DNA of 64,000 bases from Bifidobacterium minimum. GTDB lineage: Bacteria; Actinomycetota; Actinomycetes; Actinomycetales; Bifidobacteriaceae. Each line of letters starts with the position of its first letter. The first letter of the stretch is position 1. The notes beneath the pieces are model-generated. The model did not search any database. It saw only the letters and a list, made by a program, of their open reading frames with translations, and had not been told where the DNA came from. The stretch is taken from NCBI RefSeq assembly GCF_000741645.1, contig NZ_JGZD01000001.1, positions 62,001 through 126,000 on the forward strand, in the 5' to 3' direction. Of this stretch, positions 47,658-56,910 are shown piece after piece. Position numbers and translations under genes: made by a program.

Positions 47658-49538
47658 ATGGCGCAACGCAACACATATCGCGAGGACGAGGAGCTTGAGG
47701 AGCGGATCAACGCGAAGGATCTCAGGCGGGTCGCCCCCTATCTGGGACCCTACAAGGTCCGTGTGGCCAAGATCCTCGTCGTGGTCGTTCTCATGAGCTG
47801 CATTCTGGTGGCCGTCCCCTACGTCACGAAGATCATGATCGACAGCGCCATACCCCACAAGGACATGCGCCAGCTGTCGATCCTGTGCGTGGTTCTGGCC
47901 GCGCTCATCGTCGTCTACGAGCTGGGCCTGCGCTACCGGACCGTCGAGATCACCCGGGTGGGGCAGATGATGCTCAAGGACATGCGCCGGGACCTGTTCA
48001 CGCATATCCAGACGCTGCCGTTCAGCTATTTCGACTCGCGACCTCATGGAAAGATCCTCATCAGGGTGGTCAACTACGTGAACACCCTGTCGGACACCCT
48101 CTCCTCCGGTCTGATCAACGTGATATCCGACGTGTTCACCTTCGTCATCACGCTGGTGGTGATGTTCGTGCTCGACTGGCGCATGACGCTATGGAGCCTG
48201 CTGCTCTTCCCGGTGCTGATCGTGTGGGTGAGGGTGCTGCAGACCTTCCAGCGCAAGGCGTACCAGCGTCTGTCGAATAAGCAGAGCAATCTCAACGCCT
48301 ACATCCATGAGTCGATCGCCGGCGTCAAGACCACCCAGACCTTCGCCCAGGAGCGGGCGCAGTTCAAGACCTTCCAGGAGCAGCAGGGCGAGGTCCGCTC
48401 CGCGTGGATGCGGGCCGTCCACATCCAGTCCCTCATGTGGCCCGGCGTGCAGATCATCTCCACCATGACCATCGCTCTTCTGTACTACGTCGGCGTGATG
48501 GGCGTGGGCGGGGTGTCCGTCAGCACGGGCGTCCTCATCGCCTTCGTGGGCTACGCGAACAACTTCTGGAACCCCGTCATCGACATGGGCAACTTCTATA
48601 ACCAGCTCATAACGTGCTCCGCCTATCTTGAGCGGATCTTCGAGACGCTCGACGTCCGGCCCGAGATAGTCGACGCCCCGGATGCCCCCGACCTTCCCGC
48701 GATCCGCGGCAGAGTCGACTTCAACGACGTGGTGTTCCGCTACGAGCCGCAGGGCCGCAACATCCTCAACCTCGTAGACCTCCATGTGGAGCCGGGGCAG
48801 ACGGTGGCGCTCGTCGGTCCCACGGGGGCGGGGAAGACGACGATCGTCGCCCTGCTCTCGAGGTTCTATGACGTCGCCGAGGGGTCGGTGCTTGTCGACG
48901 GCTATGACGTGCGCGACGTCACGCTCGCGTCCCTGCGACGGCAGATGGGCGTGATGCTGCAGGACACGTTCATCTTCTCGGGGAACGTCAAGGAGAACAT
49001 CCGCTATGGACGGCTCGACGCCAGCGACGACGACATCGTGGAGGCGGCCAAGGCGGTCCATGCGCATGACTTCATCATGGAGCTGCCCGACGGGTACGAC
49101 ACCGTCGTCGAGGAGCGTGGATCGACGCTGTCGGCGGGCCAGCGCCAGCTCATCTCGTTCGCGAGGGTTCTGCTGGCGGATCCGCGCATTCTCATCCTCG
49201 ACGAGGCGACGAGCAGCATCGACACCCGGACGGAGGAGGCTCTGCAGGCGGGAATCGCGCATCTTCTCACGGGGAGGACGTCCTTCGTCATCGCGCATCG
49301 CCTTTCGACGATCGAGCACGCGGATCAGATCTGCTTCATCGACCACGGGCAGATCATGGAGCGCGGCACGCACGAGGAGCTTCTGCGTCATCGCGGGGCC
49401 TACTACCGCCTTTACGAATCCCAGTACGCGGCGATCCGGGCTGAACAGGTCGACGGTAAGGAACAGGTCGGCGGTACGGAACGGGCCGGTGGCGCGGAAC
49501 GGGCCGACACGGCTGAACAGGCCGGTACGGCGGAGTAA
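47658..49538 (+). CDS. ABC exporter half-transporter, catalytic subunit
   Basis: 626 residues. Six-helix membrane domain, then NBD with Walker A GPTGAGKTT, Q-loop VMLQDTFIFSG, signature LSAGQRQ and intact Walker B ILILDEATSSID plus H-loop VIAHRLS. It complements the degenerate upstream subunit. The last 30 residues are low complexity (EQVDGKEQVGGTERAGG) encoded by 18-bp repeats that run on past the stop codon. Confidence 0.93.
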   Translation: MAQRNTYREDEELEERINAKDLRRVAPYLGPYKVRVAKILVVVVLMSCILVAVPYVTKIMIDSAIPHKDMRQLSILCVVLAALIVVYELGLRYRTVEITRVGQMMLKDMRRDLFTHIQTLPFSYFDSRPHGKILIRVVNYVNTLSDTLSSGLINVISDVFTFVITLVVMFVLDWRMTLWSLLLFPVLIVWVRVLQTFQRKAYQRLSNKQSNLNAYIHESIAGVKTTQTFAQERAQFKTFQEQQGEVRSAWMRAVHIQSLMWPGVQIISTMTIALLYYVGVMGVGGVSVSTGVLIAFVGYANNFWNPVIDMGNFYNQLITCSAYLERIFETLDVRPEIVDAPDAPDLPAIRGRVDFNDVVFRYEPQGRNILNLVDLHVEPGQTVALVGPTGAGKTTIVALLSRFYDVAEGSVLVDGYDVRDVTLASLRRQMGVMLQDTFIFSGNVKENIRYGRLDASDDDIVEAAKAVHAHDFIMELPDGYDTVVEERGSTLSAGQRQLISFARVLLADPRILILDEATSSIDTRTEEALQAGIAHLLTGRTSFVIAHRLSTIEHADQICFIDHGQIMERGTHEELLRHRGAYYRLYESQYAAIRAEQVDGKEQVGGTERAGGAERADTAEQAGTAE

Positions 49539-49646
49539 GTCGGCCGCGCAGGACGGGTCGCGGCGGTACGGAGCGGACCGGCGATACGGAACAGGTCGGC
49601 AATCAATACGGAACGGGTCGGCAACGCGGAGCAGGCCGACACAGTC
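49443..49646 (+). repeat. eleven 18-bp tandem repeats spanning the exporter stop codon
   Basis: Units such as GAACAGGTCGACGGTAAG (49443), GAACAGGTCGGCGGTACG (49461) and GAACGGGTCGGCAACGCG (49611). The sixth unit contains the TAA stop; two units (49551, 49589) are 20 and 22 bases long. Five units are coding and about five lie in the 3' untranslated region. Confidence 0.9.
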
Positions 49647-49749
49647 TGGAATGGAGGCGGCTACGTGGAACGCGCCACGTCCGATGGCATCACCCGGGCG
49701 GACTCGGGCCGAGGGAATCGGGTAACCACCCGCACGTAGACTGATGCCC

Positions 49750-50709
49750 ATGAGTCGACATCATCATCGTGACCGTAGCTGGGCTCCTGTGCCCCCGGCC
49801 CTTCCTCCGGGTGTGCGCGTCGTCGACGACCACACCCATGTCGCCTCCGTCGTTCCCTTCTCGCGGGAGATGAGCCGTGAGGCCGTGGAGCGGGATCAGC
49901 CCCCCGTCACGGTCTACTCCGTCGACGAGCAGCTTGCGTTGGCGCAGTCCGTCGGAGTCGAGGGAATCATCGACGTGGGGTGCGAGTACCCGCATCTGCG
50001 CACCGCCGTGGATATGGCCATCGATCATCCCGGAGTCGTCCGGGCGGCTCTCGCCATCCACCCCAACGAAGCCGTCCTCCACGGCCACCGTGGCGTTCCC
50101 GGCCCTGACGGTCTTCCCGTGTCCTACAAGCCGTGGCATGATCTCGGGTTCGAGGAGGCCTTCGACGAGGTCCGCCGCCTGTGCGTCGGCAATCCCGGCG
50201 TCGTGGTGGCCATAGGGGAGACCGGCATGGATCTTTTCCGTACCGGGGCCGCCGCCGAGGAGATCCAGCGGGAGGCGTTCCGTGAGCACATCGCACTGGC
50301 GAAGGAGCTGGATCTGCCGATGCAGATCCATGACCGGGACGCCCATGCTCAGGTGATCGACACTCTTCTGTCGGATGGAAGTCCTGATCGCACCGTCTTC
50401 CACAGCTATTCCGGGGATGCGGAGATGGGAAGAATCGCCAGGGAGCAGGGGTGGTATCTCAGTCTTTCGGGGACATTGAGCTATAAGGGGAATGAGGGGA
50501 TCCGGGAGTCGGCCAGAATGGTCGGCCTCGACCACGTCATGGTGGAGACCGACGCCCCCTATCTGGCTCCCATGCCCTACCGGGGGCGCCCGAACGCGCC
50601 GTATATGATCCCGTACACGCTGTCCGCCCTTGCCGAGGTGTTCGGCATGTCCGTCGCCGACGTCGCCCGCGCGACGCGTCGGAACGTGCGTGAGGTCTAT
50701 GGTTTCTAG
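49750..50709 (+). CDS. tatD: TatD-family metal-dependent DNase/hydrolase
   Basis: 319 residues. The metal site begins with DDHTHV, continues with IGETGMDLF and QIHDRDAH, HSYSGD, and ends VMVETDAPYLAP. TatD proteins are 3'-5' exonucleases or D-aminoacyl-type hydrolases. TAGACT (49737-49742) ends 7 bases before ATG 49750, suggesting a leaderless mRNA (ATG 49744 alternative). Confidence 0.93.
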   Translation: MSRHHHRDRSWAPVPPALPPGVRVVDDHTHVASVVPFSREMSREAVERDQPPVTVYSVDEQLALAQSVGVEGIIDVGCEYPHLRTAVDMAIDHPGVVRAALAIHPNEAVLHGHRGVPGPDGLPVSYKPWHDLGFEEAFDEVRRLCVGNPGVVVAIGETGMDLFRTGAAAEEIQREAFREHIALAKELDLPMQIHDRDAHAQVIDTLLSDGSPDRTVFHSYSGDAEMGRIAREQGWYLSLSGTLSYKGNEGIRESARMVGLDHVMVETDAPYLAPMPYRGRPNAPYMIPYTLSALAEVFGMSVADVARATRRNVREVYGF

Positions 50710-50751
50710 GCTCCCGTCAGCGCGGTATCGGCGGTCGGGTGGATGGGAGAG

Positions 50752-50778
50752 TTGGTATATTCCGTCACGGCGTATACA
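50752..50778 (+). promoter_or_regulatory. putative kup promoter
   Basis: TTGGTA (50752-50757) and TATACA (50773-50778) with a 15-base spacer, about 95 bases before the kup ATG. The leader between them shows no riboswitch that I recognise. Confidence 0.45.
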
Positions 50779-50872
50779 CTTGCCGCTTAATGAATTGTAA
50801 AGGAACCGTCAAGACCGGAATTCCTTGCGATACGTGCACGCGGAGAGGGTCTCCGTCATTGGAGGATACTGC

Positions 50873-53770
50873 ATGGCGAAGTCACGCAATCGTGGTTTGT
50901 CTCATCGTGGTTCATCACAGGAGGGCGACAGTCGTCGGAAAATCCGGCAGACTTCTGACACCCCCGCAAAGGCCGACGGGTCGAAGGACTCCGTGACGCC
51001 GGCTCCCGCCCAGCTCAAGGAGCAGCTTCTCAGGGCGGACACCTTCACGAACGCGCCCAAGGTCTCACGCCGGACCATGACGAGGCAGGAGCGCGAGGAG
51101 CTTGAGAAGCAGCAGGCCGTGGAGCGCGAGGAGGCCATCAAGCTCGCCGACGCGGCGACGCGCGGCCCCCTCGGGCGGTGGTGGACGCGCGTGCAGTCGG
51201 GGCCCAACCGCGTCTCCCTGGGCATGGCGATCGTCGCGCTGGGAGTGGTCTACGGCGATATCGGAACATCCCCGCTGTACACCGCGCAGACGTTCCTTTC
51301 CGGCCAGGGCGGTCTGGCGAACACCGACCGCGATGCCGTTCTGGGCATGCTGTCGCTGGTGTTCTGGTCCATCACCCTCATCACGACCGTCAAATATGTT
51401 CTGATCGCCATGCGCATCGACAACAAGGGCGAGGGCGGTATCTTCGCGTTGTATTCCCTGATCCGCCGCTATGGGGCGTGGCTCACGATTCCCGCCATGC
51501 TCGGTGGAGCGGCGTTCCTCGCCGACTCCGTCCTCACCCCTGCGGTCTCCATCTCCTCGGCCGTCGAGGGATTGCAGACGATCAACGTCCTCGAACCCCT
51601 GTTCAGCGAGAACCCCAACCTGTCGCTGATGATCACCGCGGTGATCATCGTCCTTCTGTTCTCGGTGCAGTCGCGTGGAACGGAAAGCATCGGCAAGGTC
51701 TTCGGCAGCGTGGTGATGGTCTGGTTCGTCTTCCTCGCGATCGTCGGACTGGTCGGACTGCGCGGCGATTGGGCCGTTTTCGCGGCCATCAACCCGTTGT
51801 ATGGCGTCCGGTTCCTCTTCAGTCCGCACAACGCCGCGGGCATCGCGCTTATGGGAACCGTGTTCCTGTCCACGACGGGTGCGGAGGCCCTGTATTCCGA
51901 TATGGGACATGTCGGACGCGGCAACATCTACTTCACCTGGCCCTTCATCAAGGTCGCGCTCGTCCTCAACTACTTCGGTCAGGGCGCGTGGATTCTGCGC
52001 AACCGGGACAACGCGGCGCTGGCGAAAACGGACAGCGTCAACCCCTTCTTCCAGATGATGGGGCCGGAGGTGCGCTATCTTGCGGTCGCGCTGTCCGTGA
52101 CGGCCGGCATCATCGCATCCCAGGCCCTTATCACCGGAGCCTTCACGATGGTCTCCGAGGCCACGGGCCTTAATTGGATGCCCCACCTCCAGGTGCGTTA
52201 CCCGGCTCGGACCCGCGGTCAGCTGTACATTCCGGTGGTCAACGGGGTGCTGTGCGCCGCCACCCTGACGGTTCTGGCGATATTCAAGGATTCGGAGCAT
52301 ATCTCCGCGGCGTACGGGCTGGCGCTGACCATCACCATGATCACCACGACCATCCTTCTGGCCGTGCACATGTGGTTCCACCGGCGTCGGGTGGGCGCGA
52401 TCGTGTTCACGCTCGTGTTCCTGTCGATCCAGATCATGTTCTTCATCGCCTCCATGACGAAGTTCCTCCATGGCGGCTGGTTCACCATGCTGCTGACCCT
52501 GGCGATCCTCATCATCATGGTCACGTGGAACGACGGCACCCAGATCGAGCGCTCGCAGCGCAGGCATATGAAGCCCAAGGACTTCCTTCCCGCCCTTGAC
52601 AAGCTACACAGTGACTTTCGGATCCCCTATTTCGCCGACAACATCGTCTACCTGACCTCGGATTGGGAGATGTCGCGGCTCGATACCGACATCTTCTTCT
52701 CGATCTTCGCCGATCACCCCAAGCGTGCCCGCGCCTGGTGGGCGGTGTCCGTGCAGACGACCGATGAGCCGTTCACCCGGGCGTATTCGGTGGAGAACTT
52801 CGGAACGAACTATCTTTTCCGCGTGCGTATCCGGCTGGGATTCAAGGTGTCCCAGTCCATCCCGGCCTACATCCACCAGATCATGCATGACCTCTCCGAC
52901 GCCGGCGAAATGCCGCGCCAGGGGTCCGTGTATCCCAAGGTCGACGCCGATCCGGGCATCGGCACCATCCGATATGTGCTGATCCACAAGGCGTTGATGC
53001 CCGAGTCCAACATCTCCGCGCGGGGTGCGTTGTCGCTTCAGATCAAATACACCATCCGCCATGTGGCGGGATCGCCCGTGAAATGGTTCGGTCTGGCTCC
53101 CTACAATCCGCTGATCGAAGTTCAGCCGCTGTTCGTCTCGACGCGCCGGCCCCCGCGCCTGCGCAGGGAGCCGATCCATTCGCGGTCGGTGGAATCCAAG
53201 GATGTGGATTCCAGACAACTCCAGCGTCACGCCATGGGACGAGGGCCCCAGATGCACCCCGGTCCGGAACGATCCGTCTCAGGACGGTCGCGGCCTGCGG
53301 AGGACGAGCCCAGGGAGGCTGGAGAGCGCAGGGACATTGGAGAGCATCGGGACGGGGAGTCGCGTGGAGCCGGTGGATCCGTTCCCGTGCAGTCCTCCGC
53401 ACCGATTCCGCGGCAGGGGCGGGAGACGGATCGTGGCCCCGATGCCGAGACCGGGCACGTCATCACCACGAACGAGGTTCCGGTGGTGTCGGCCGCCGTC
53501 CGCGATGCGGCCAAGCGCGCGTCCGTCCATCGTTCATCCGATGACGAGCCGACCGAGCGGATCACGGACGTCGGTGAGGCGTTCGATCCCGAAAGAACCG
53601 TGGTCCTGCATCGTATTGAGGTTCCCGCGCCGGCACATCCGCGCCCGTCGACGACTGATTCGCGTCCGTCGACGGACGAGTCCGACGAGGCACGAGCCGT
53701 GCCCGACGAGGCGCATCAGGCGCCAGCCGACTCGCATGAACGTATCGTTCGTGGCCGAAAGCACGAGTAG
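50873..53770 (+). CDS. kup: Kup-family potassium transporter with long tails
   Basis: 965 residues, against about 620-680 for typical Kup proteins. Residues 1-125 are hydrophilic and charged. The membrane core begins ALGVVYGDIGTSPLYTAQTF and includes RIDNKGEGGIFALYSLI and TTGAEALYSDMGHVGR, twelve helices to about residue 560, followed by the Kup cytoplasmic domain. The last 200 residues are disordered, rich in Arg, Glu, Pro and Ser. It imports K+ coupled to protons. GGAGGA lies 7 bases before ATG 50873. Confidence 0.94.
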   Translation: MAKSRNRGLSHRGSSQEGDSRRKIRQTSDTPAKADGSKDSVTPAPAQLKEQLLRADTFTNAPKVSRRTMTRQEREELEKQQAVEREEAIKLADAATRGPLGRWWTRVQSGPNRVSLGMAIVALGVVYGDIGTSPLYTAQTFLSGQGGLANTDRDAVLGMLSLVFWSITLITTVKYVLIAMRIDNKGEGGIFALYSLIRRYGAWLTIPAMLGGAAFLADSVLTPAVSISSAVEGLQTINVLEPLFSENPNLSLMITAVIIVLLFSVQSRGTESIGKVFGSVVMVWFVFLAIVGLVGLRGDWAVFAAINPLYGVRFLFSPHNAAGIALMGTVFLSTTGAEALYSDMGHVGRGNIYFTWPFIKVALVLNYFGQGAWILRNRDNAALAKTDSVNPFFQMMGPEVRYLAVALSVTAGIIASQALITGAFTMVSEATGLNWMPHLQVRYPARTRGQLYIPVVNGVLCAATLTVLAIFKDSEHISAAYGLALTITMITTTILLAVHMWFHRRRVGAIVFTLVFLSIQIMFFIASMTKFLHGGWFTMLLTLAILIIMVTWNDGTQIERSQRRHMKPKDFLPALDKLHSDFRIPYFADNIVYLTSDWEMSRLDTDIFFSIFADHPKRARAWWAVSVQTTDEPFTRAYSVENFGTNYLFRVRIRLGFKVSQSIPAYIHQIMHDLSDAGEMPRQGSVYPKVDADPGIGTIRYVLIHKALMPESNISARGALSLQIKYTIRHVAGSPVKWFGLAPYNPLIEVQPLFVSTRRPPRLRREPIHSRSVESKDVDSRQLQRHAMGRGPQMHPGPERSVSGRSRPAEDEPREAGERRDIGEHRDGESRGAGGSVPVQSSAPIPRQGRETDRGPDAETGHVITTNEVPVVSAAVRDAAKRASVHRSSDDEPTERITDVGEAFDPERTVVLHRIEVPAPAHPRPSTTDSRPSTDESDEARAVPDEAHQAPADSHERIVRGRKHE

Positions 53771-53799
53771 CGAAACCGTCCGGGCTACAGTGGTGGCTT

Positions 53800-54666
53800 A
53801 TGTGCAGACTGCTGGGATACGCGACCAAAGGGCTTGATCTGAGCCTGAACGATGTAATCGGGAAGGTGAACTGCGACCTCTTCCGGGAGCTCGGAGTGAT
53901 CCACAACGATGGATGGGGAGCCTGTCTGGTCTCGTCGGCGCGTTCCCAGCCCTACCGGCGTGATGGCGGAGAGCCCGCTCCCGAAACCGTCGAACGCATG
54001 TACCGGTCCATCGAGTCGTCGGCGGGCGACTCGATGTTCCCGGCGTTGGCGGGGCAGCCGGCGAGGGGCGCGATATGGCATCTGCGCCTGGCAAGCTCGC
54101 ATCTGCCGTTGGTTCTGGGCAACCAGCAGCCTTTCTCGACCCATGGGCTGAGCTTCATCCACAATGGTGACATCTCCGATGCCGATGGACGCAACATCGT
54201 GCGCGATCATGATTGTTCCGTGGATCGTTCCGCGGTGCTGTCGACGGGCGGCGAGAGCGATTCGGCGGTGTTCTTCGCCGCCATCGTCGAGCAGGTTGGC
54301 CGGGGTCTGCCCGTGGACGAGGCGGTCGCCGAGGCGGTTCGTCTGCTGAGGCTCCGCTATCCGCTGTCCAGCTTCAATTGCATGGTGCAAAGCCGTGAGC
54401 AGCTTGTGGTTCTGCGGGCCGCTGGGCATGAGGGGACGCCCCGGCGGGTGATGGATGTGTACGAGTCCTATGGCCGTGGCGATGAGGCCCAGGATTACCG
54501 TGCAGTACGGTATAGGCCCATATCGTCTCGGGGAGCGGATGTGGGTGTCGTGGTCGCCAGCTCGGGATTTCCCCAGCCGATATCCGAGGGATGGTCCGAG
54601 CTGGAGAACGATCATCTTCTGGTCGCTTCGAATCGTACCGGGGAATTCCATATACGAGCCATCTGA
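53800..54666 (+). CDS. class II glutamine amidotransferase (YafJ-like)
   Basis: 288 residues. The N-terminal nucleophile is Cys2 (MCRLLGYATKG). HNDGWGACLV, HLRLASSHLP, NQQPFSTHGLSFIHNGDI and STGGESDSAVFF are the Ntn-type glutaminase motifs. It has no synthase domain, like the stand-alone YafJ/EgtC-type enzymes. TACAGT (53786-53791) ends 8 bases before the ATG: leaderless. Confidence 0.92.
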   Translation: MCRLLGYATKGLDLSLNDVIGKVNCDLFRELGVIHNDGWGACLVSSARSQPYRRDGGEPAPETVERMYRSIESSAGDSMFPALAGQPARGAIWHLRLASSHLPLVLGNQQPFSTHGLSFIHNGDISDADGRNIVRDHDCSVDRSAVLSTGGESDSAVFFAAIVEQVGRGLPVDEAVAEAVRLLRLRYPLSSFNCMVQSREQLVVLRAAGHEGTPRRVMDVYESYGRGDEAQDYRAVRYRPISSRGADVGVVVASSGFPQPISEGWSELENDHLLVASNRTGEFHIRAI

Positions 54667-54777
54667 ACCATGGTCCCGCACCAGTCTCCCCGACGCGGCC
54701 CGGGGCGTCGGATGCCGGCGCCCGTTCGCATTCGTCGGAAGGCGAATCGCGGGGTTCCGCCATCTAGAATGATGGCC

Positions 54778-55548
54778 ATGACTGGTTACATTCCCACTAT
54801 GGAGCAGGTCGACGAGCTTCATAGGCGCATCTCGCCATCCGATGCGGCCTACGATCTGATTCACACCCACTGCGTCATCGTCGCGTCCATTGCGCGCAGC
54901 CTCGCACGGAGGCAGAACGCGCTTTTCATGCGGCGCTGCACGCTTCCCGGGAACGCCCCCGAGCGTGGCGGAAGTCTGGCCGAGGCGTGCGCTCCCGCCA
55001 CGGAGGGAGGACGGGTCGTGCCGGTTCCCCCGACCGATGGCGTGACCGGTGGAACGATTCCTCCGTTCTACCTGGACGAGCGGATGGTGGTTATAGGCGG
55101 ATTGCTCCACGACATCGGCACCTATCGCGTCCTGGCCCATAACGGGTCCGACGGCGAGCCGCTGAGCTTCGATGGACCCCGGTATATCCTTCATGGGCTT
55201 CTCGGCTACGAGTATCTTATCGATCAGGGAGTGGACGAGTCGATAGCGCAGTTCGCCCGCAACCATACGGGCGTGGGTCTGACGCGCGAGCAGGTGGTGT
55301 CGCAGAATCTCCCGCTTCCGCCCGACAACTATTCGCCGATGAATCTGGAGCAGGAAGTGGTGATGGTCGCCGACAAGTACCACAGCAAATCCATCCCCCC
55401 GAGGTTCCTCACTGCGGAGGCCTACGCACGCAAGGCCGCGCGGTACGGGGAGGACAACAGGAAGGCGTGGATGGATCTGGTCCGAAAATACGGGGTTCCC
55501 GACGTCGACTCGCTGGCGCGTCATTATGGGATGGCGGTATCCCGGTAG
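54778..55548 (+). CDS. HD-domain phosphohydrolase
   Basis: 256 residues. Metal ligands: His in LIHTHCVIVASIA, His-Asp in VVIGGLLHDIGTY, then ILHGLLGYEYL and VMVADKYHSK. A Gly/Pro-rich insertion lies at about residues 60-100. Probably a nucleotide or nucleotidyl phosphohydrolase. TAGAAT (54765-54770) ends 7 bases before the ATG, so leaderless. An upstream in-frame start at 54670 lacks homology. Confidence 0.88.
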   Translation: MTGYIPTMEQVDELHRRISPSDAAYDLIHTHCVIVASIARSLARRQNALFMRRCTLPGNAPERGGSLAEACAPATEGGRVVPVPPTDGVTGGTIPPFYLDERMVVIGGLLHDIGTYRVLAHNGSDGEPLSFDGPRYILHGLLGYEYLIDQGVDESIAQFARNHTGVGLTREQVVSQNLPLPPDNYSPMNLEQEVVMVADKYHSKSIPPRFLTAEAYARKAARYGEDNRKAWMDLVRKYGVPDVDSLARHYGMAVSR

Positions 55549-55553
55549 CGGGC

Positions 55554-55583
55554 GCCGCCATCCCGGCCAATCGGAATGGCGGC
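55554..55583. terminator. terminator between convergent genes
   Basis: GCCGCCATCCCG (55554-55565) pairs 11/12 with CGGAATGGCGGC (55572-55583). TAATCGGAATG occurs in part twice just after it. Could serve both strands. Confidence 0.6.
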
Positions 55584-55602
55584 TAACTAATCGGAATGCC
55601 GG

Positions 55603-56910
55603 CTAGTCGAGATACTTCTGATCATCCGTCGCGTCCAGAACGTCGTCATCGGCCGTCACCACGATCACGCATCGGGGTTCCCTGTCATGGGCGAGCGACC
55701 GCAGCAGATCCAGAACGGCGGTTGACTCCTCGGGTTGCAGGCCCGTGGTCGGCTCGTCGAGGATGAGGACCTCCGCGTCACAGCTGATGGAGCGTGCGAT
55801 GGCCGTGAGGATCCGGGCGAACGGGTTCAGCTCGCGAACCGGCACGTATCGCGAGGGGTTCTTTCCATCGGGGTCGGATGTCGCGCCGTCGAATCCCGCA
55901 CGCGTGAGAAGCTCGTGGGCGATGGTCTTCTTGGGTTTGAGGAAGGTTCGGTTCGAGGCGTCCATCGCATAGACGATGTTGTCGACCGCGGTCAGATCGT
56001 CTCTCAGAAGATATCGACGGGTGACGACTCCCAGGCGATGCCCGCGGATCTCGGTCGGATCGAGCTCGGCAAGATTCGCGCTTTTCATCATCACGCTGCC
56101 CGATGTGGGGCGCTTCAGGCCGCAGGCGACGGACAAGACGGCCTCGTGCTGTTCGGTGTCGCCCTCGTCCACGCCGATCGCGTAGAGGTTCCCCGAGTAG
56201 AACGAGAGACTGACGTCGTCGAGGACGTGTCGTCCCGTCGATTTGTTCGTGAGGACCACATCCCGCAGGGAGAACGTCGGATACGACCGGAGGAGGACGT
56301 CGTCCTCGGCCCGGTTCCCGTCCTTGGTGGCGACGTCTTTGCCCCTGTCCACGGCGAGCGGGTCGACGGGCGTCTGATCGTCGTCGTTTTCGTCGTCGTT
56401 TTCGTCGTCCTCGTCGTCGGTGTCGTCCGTCCCGGTGTCGTCCGTCCCGTTGTCCGTCGCCGCGCCGTCGTCGTCGACGTCAGCATCGGAATCCTCGTCG
56501 GAATCCGGATGCGAGGGTGTGATGGTGACGGTCGCGGTGTCTCCCTGCGGCTCTTCCGCGTCGGAACCATCGGTGGCCGTGGCGCCCGGATCGTCGTCGA
56601 AGACGATGGTGAACGTGACCTTCGTCGCGTCCTTATCCTCATCCTCCGTCGCGTCCGTCGTCACTGGCTCGGTGGCCGGCTCCTCCGTGTCTTCGGTTGA
56701 GTCCTGCGTCGTCGAGTCCTCTGTCGCCGGAGTCTTCTCGGCGGAGGTTTTCTCGGTCGAGGATAACGCGGGCGTCCGGGGCGTCGCGTCCGTGTCCGCG
56801 GACGGCTCCGTGGCTGTGGATGGCTCCGTGGCTGGTGTGGTGGCGGGGGTCAGCTCGTCGTTGCTGCCGGTGTTGCTGCTGTCGGTATCGTTGCTGCTGT
56901 TGCGATTCAT
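55603..56910 (-). CDS. ABC-type protein with degenerate ATPase motifs and acidic N-terminus
   Basis: 435 residues. Residues 1-200 are disordered and extremely acidic (runs such as DDTDDEDDENDDENDDD), unusual for any ABC ATPase. From about 210 the fold is LolD/MacB-like (SFYSGNLYAIGV... CGLKRPTSGSV), but Walker A reads GVDEGDTE with no GK(S/T), the Q-loop Gln is Thr (VVTRRYLL), the LSGGQ signature is missing (ELNPFARILTAIARSI) and the H-loop His is absent (VIVVTADDD). Only Walker B VLILDEPTTGL is intact. The ATG overlaps the permease stop by 4 bases, with GGAGGAGG upstream, so the two are made together. Likely a non-hydrolysing partner of the permease, or a signalling module. Confidence 0.85.
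   Translation of the reverse strand: MNRNSSNDTDSSNTGSNDELTPATTPATEPSTATEPSADTDATPRTPALSSTEKTSAEKTPATEDSTTQDSTEDTEEPATEPVTTDATEDEDKDATKVTFTIVFDDDPGATATDGSDAEEPQGDTATVTITPSHPDSDEDSDADVDDDGAATDNGTDDTGTDDTDDEDDENDDENDDDQTPVDPLAVDRGKDVATKDGNRAEDDVLLRSYPTFSLRDVVLTNKSTGRHVLDDVSLSFYSGNLYAIGVDEGDTEQHEAVLSVACGLKRPTSGSVMMKSANLAELDPTEIRGHRLGVVTRRYLLRDDLTAVDNIVYAMDASNRTFLKPKKTIAHELLTRAGFDGATSDPDGKNPSRYVPVRELNPFARILTAIARSISCDAEVLILDEPTTGLQPEESTAVLDLLRSLAHDREPRCVIVVTADDDVLDATDDQKYLD

Noticed and set aside
49443..49646. CRISPR array
   Set aside because: 18-bp tandem units without spacers; first half is coding.
48189..49751. 520-residue minus-strand frame opposite the second exporter subunit
   Set aside because: Antisense shadow created by high GC and the 18-bp repeats.
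50779..50872. Potassium or c-di-AMP riboswitch in the kup leader
   Set aside because: The leader is under 100 bases and I could not find the conserved c-di-AMP riboswitch blocks.
51065..52567. 500-residue minus-strand frame opposite kup
   Set aside because: His/Arg/Asp-rich antisense of transmembrane helices.
53785..55524. 579-residue minus-strand frame opposite the amidotransferase and HD genes
   Set aside because: Covers two well-supported genes on the other strand and has no motif.
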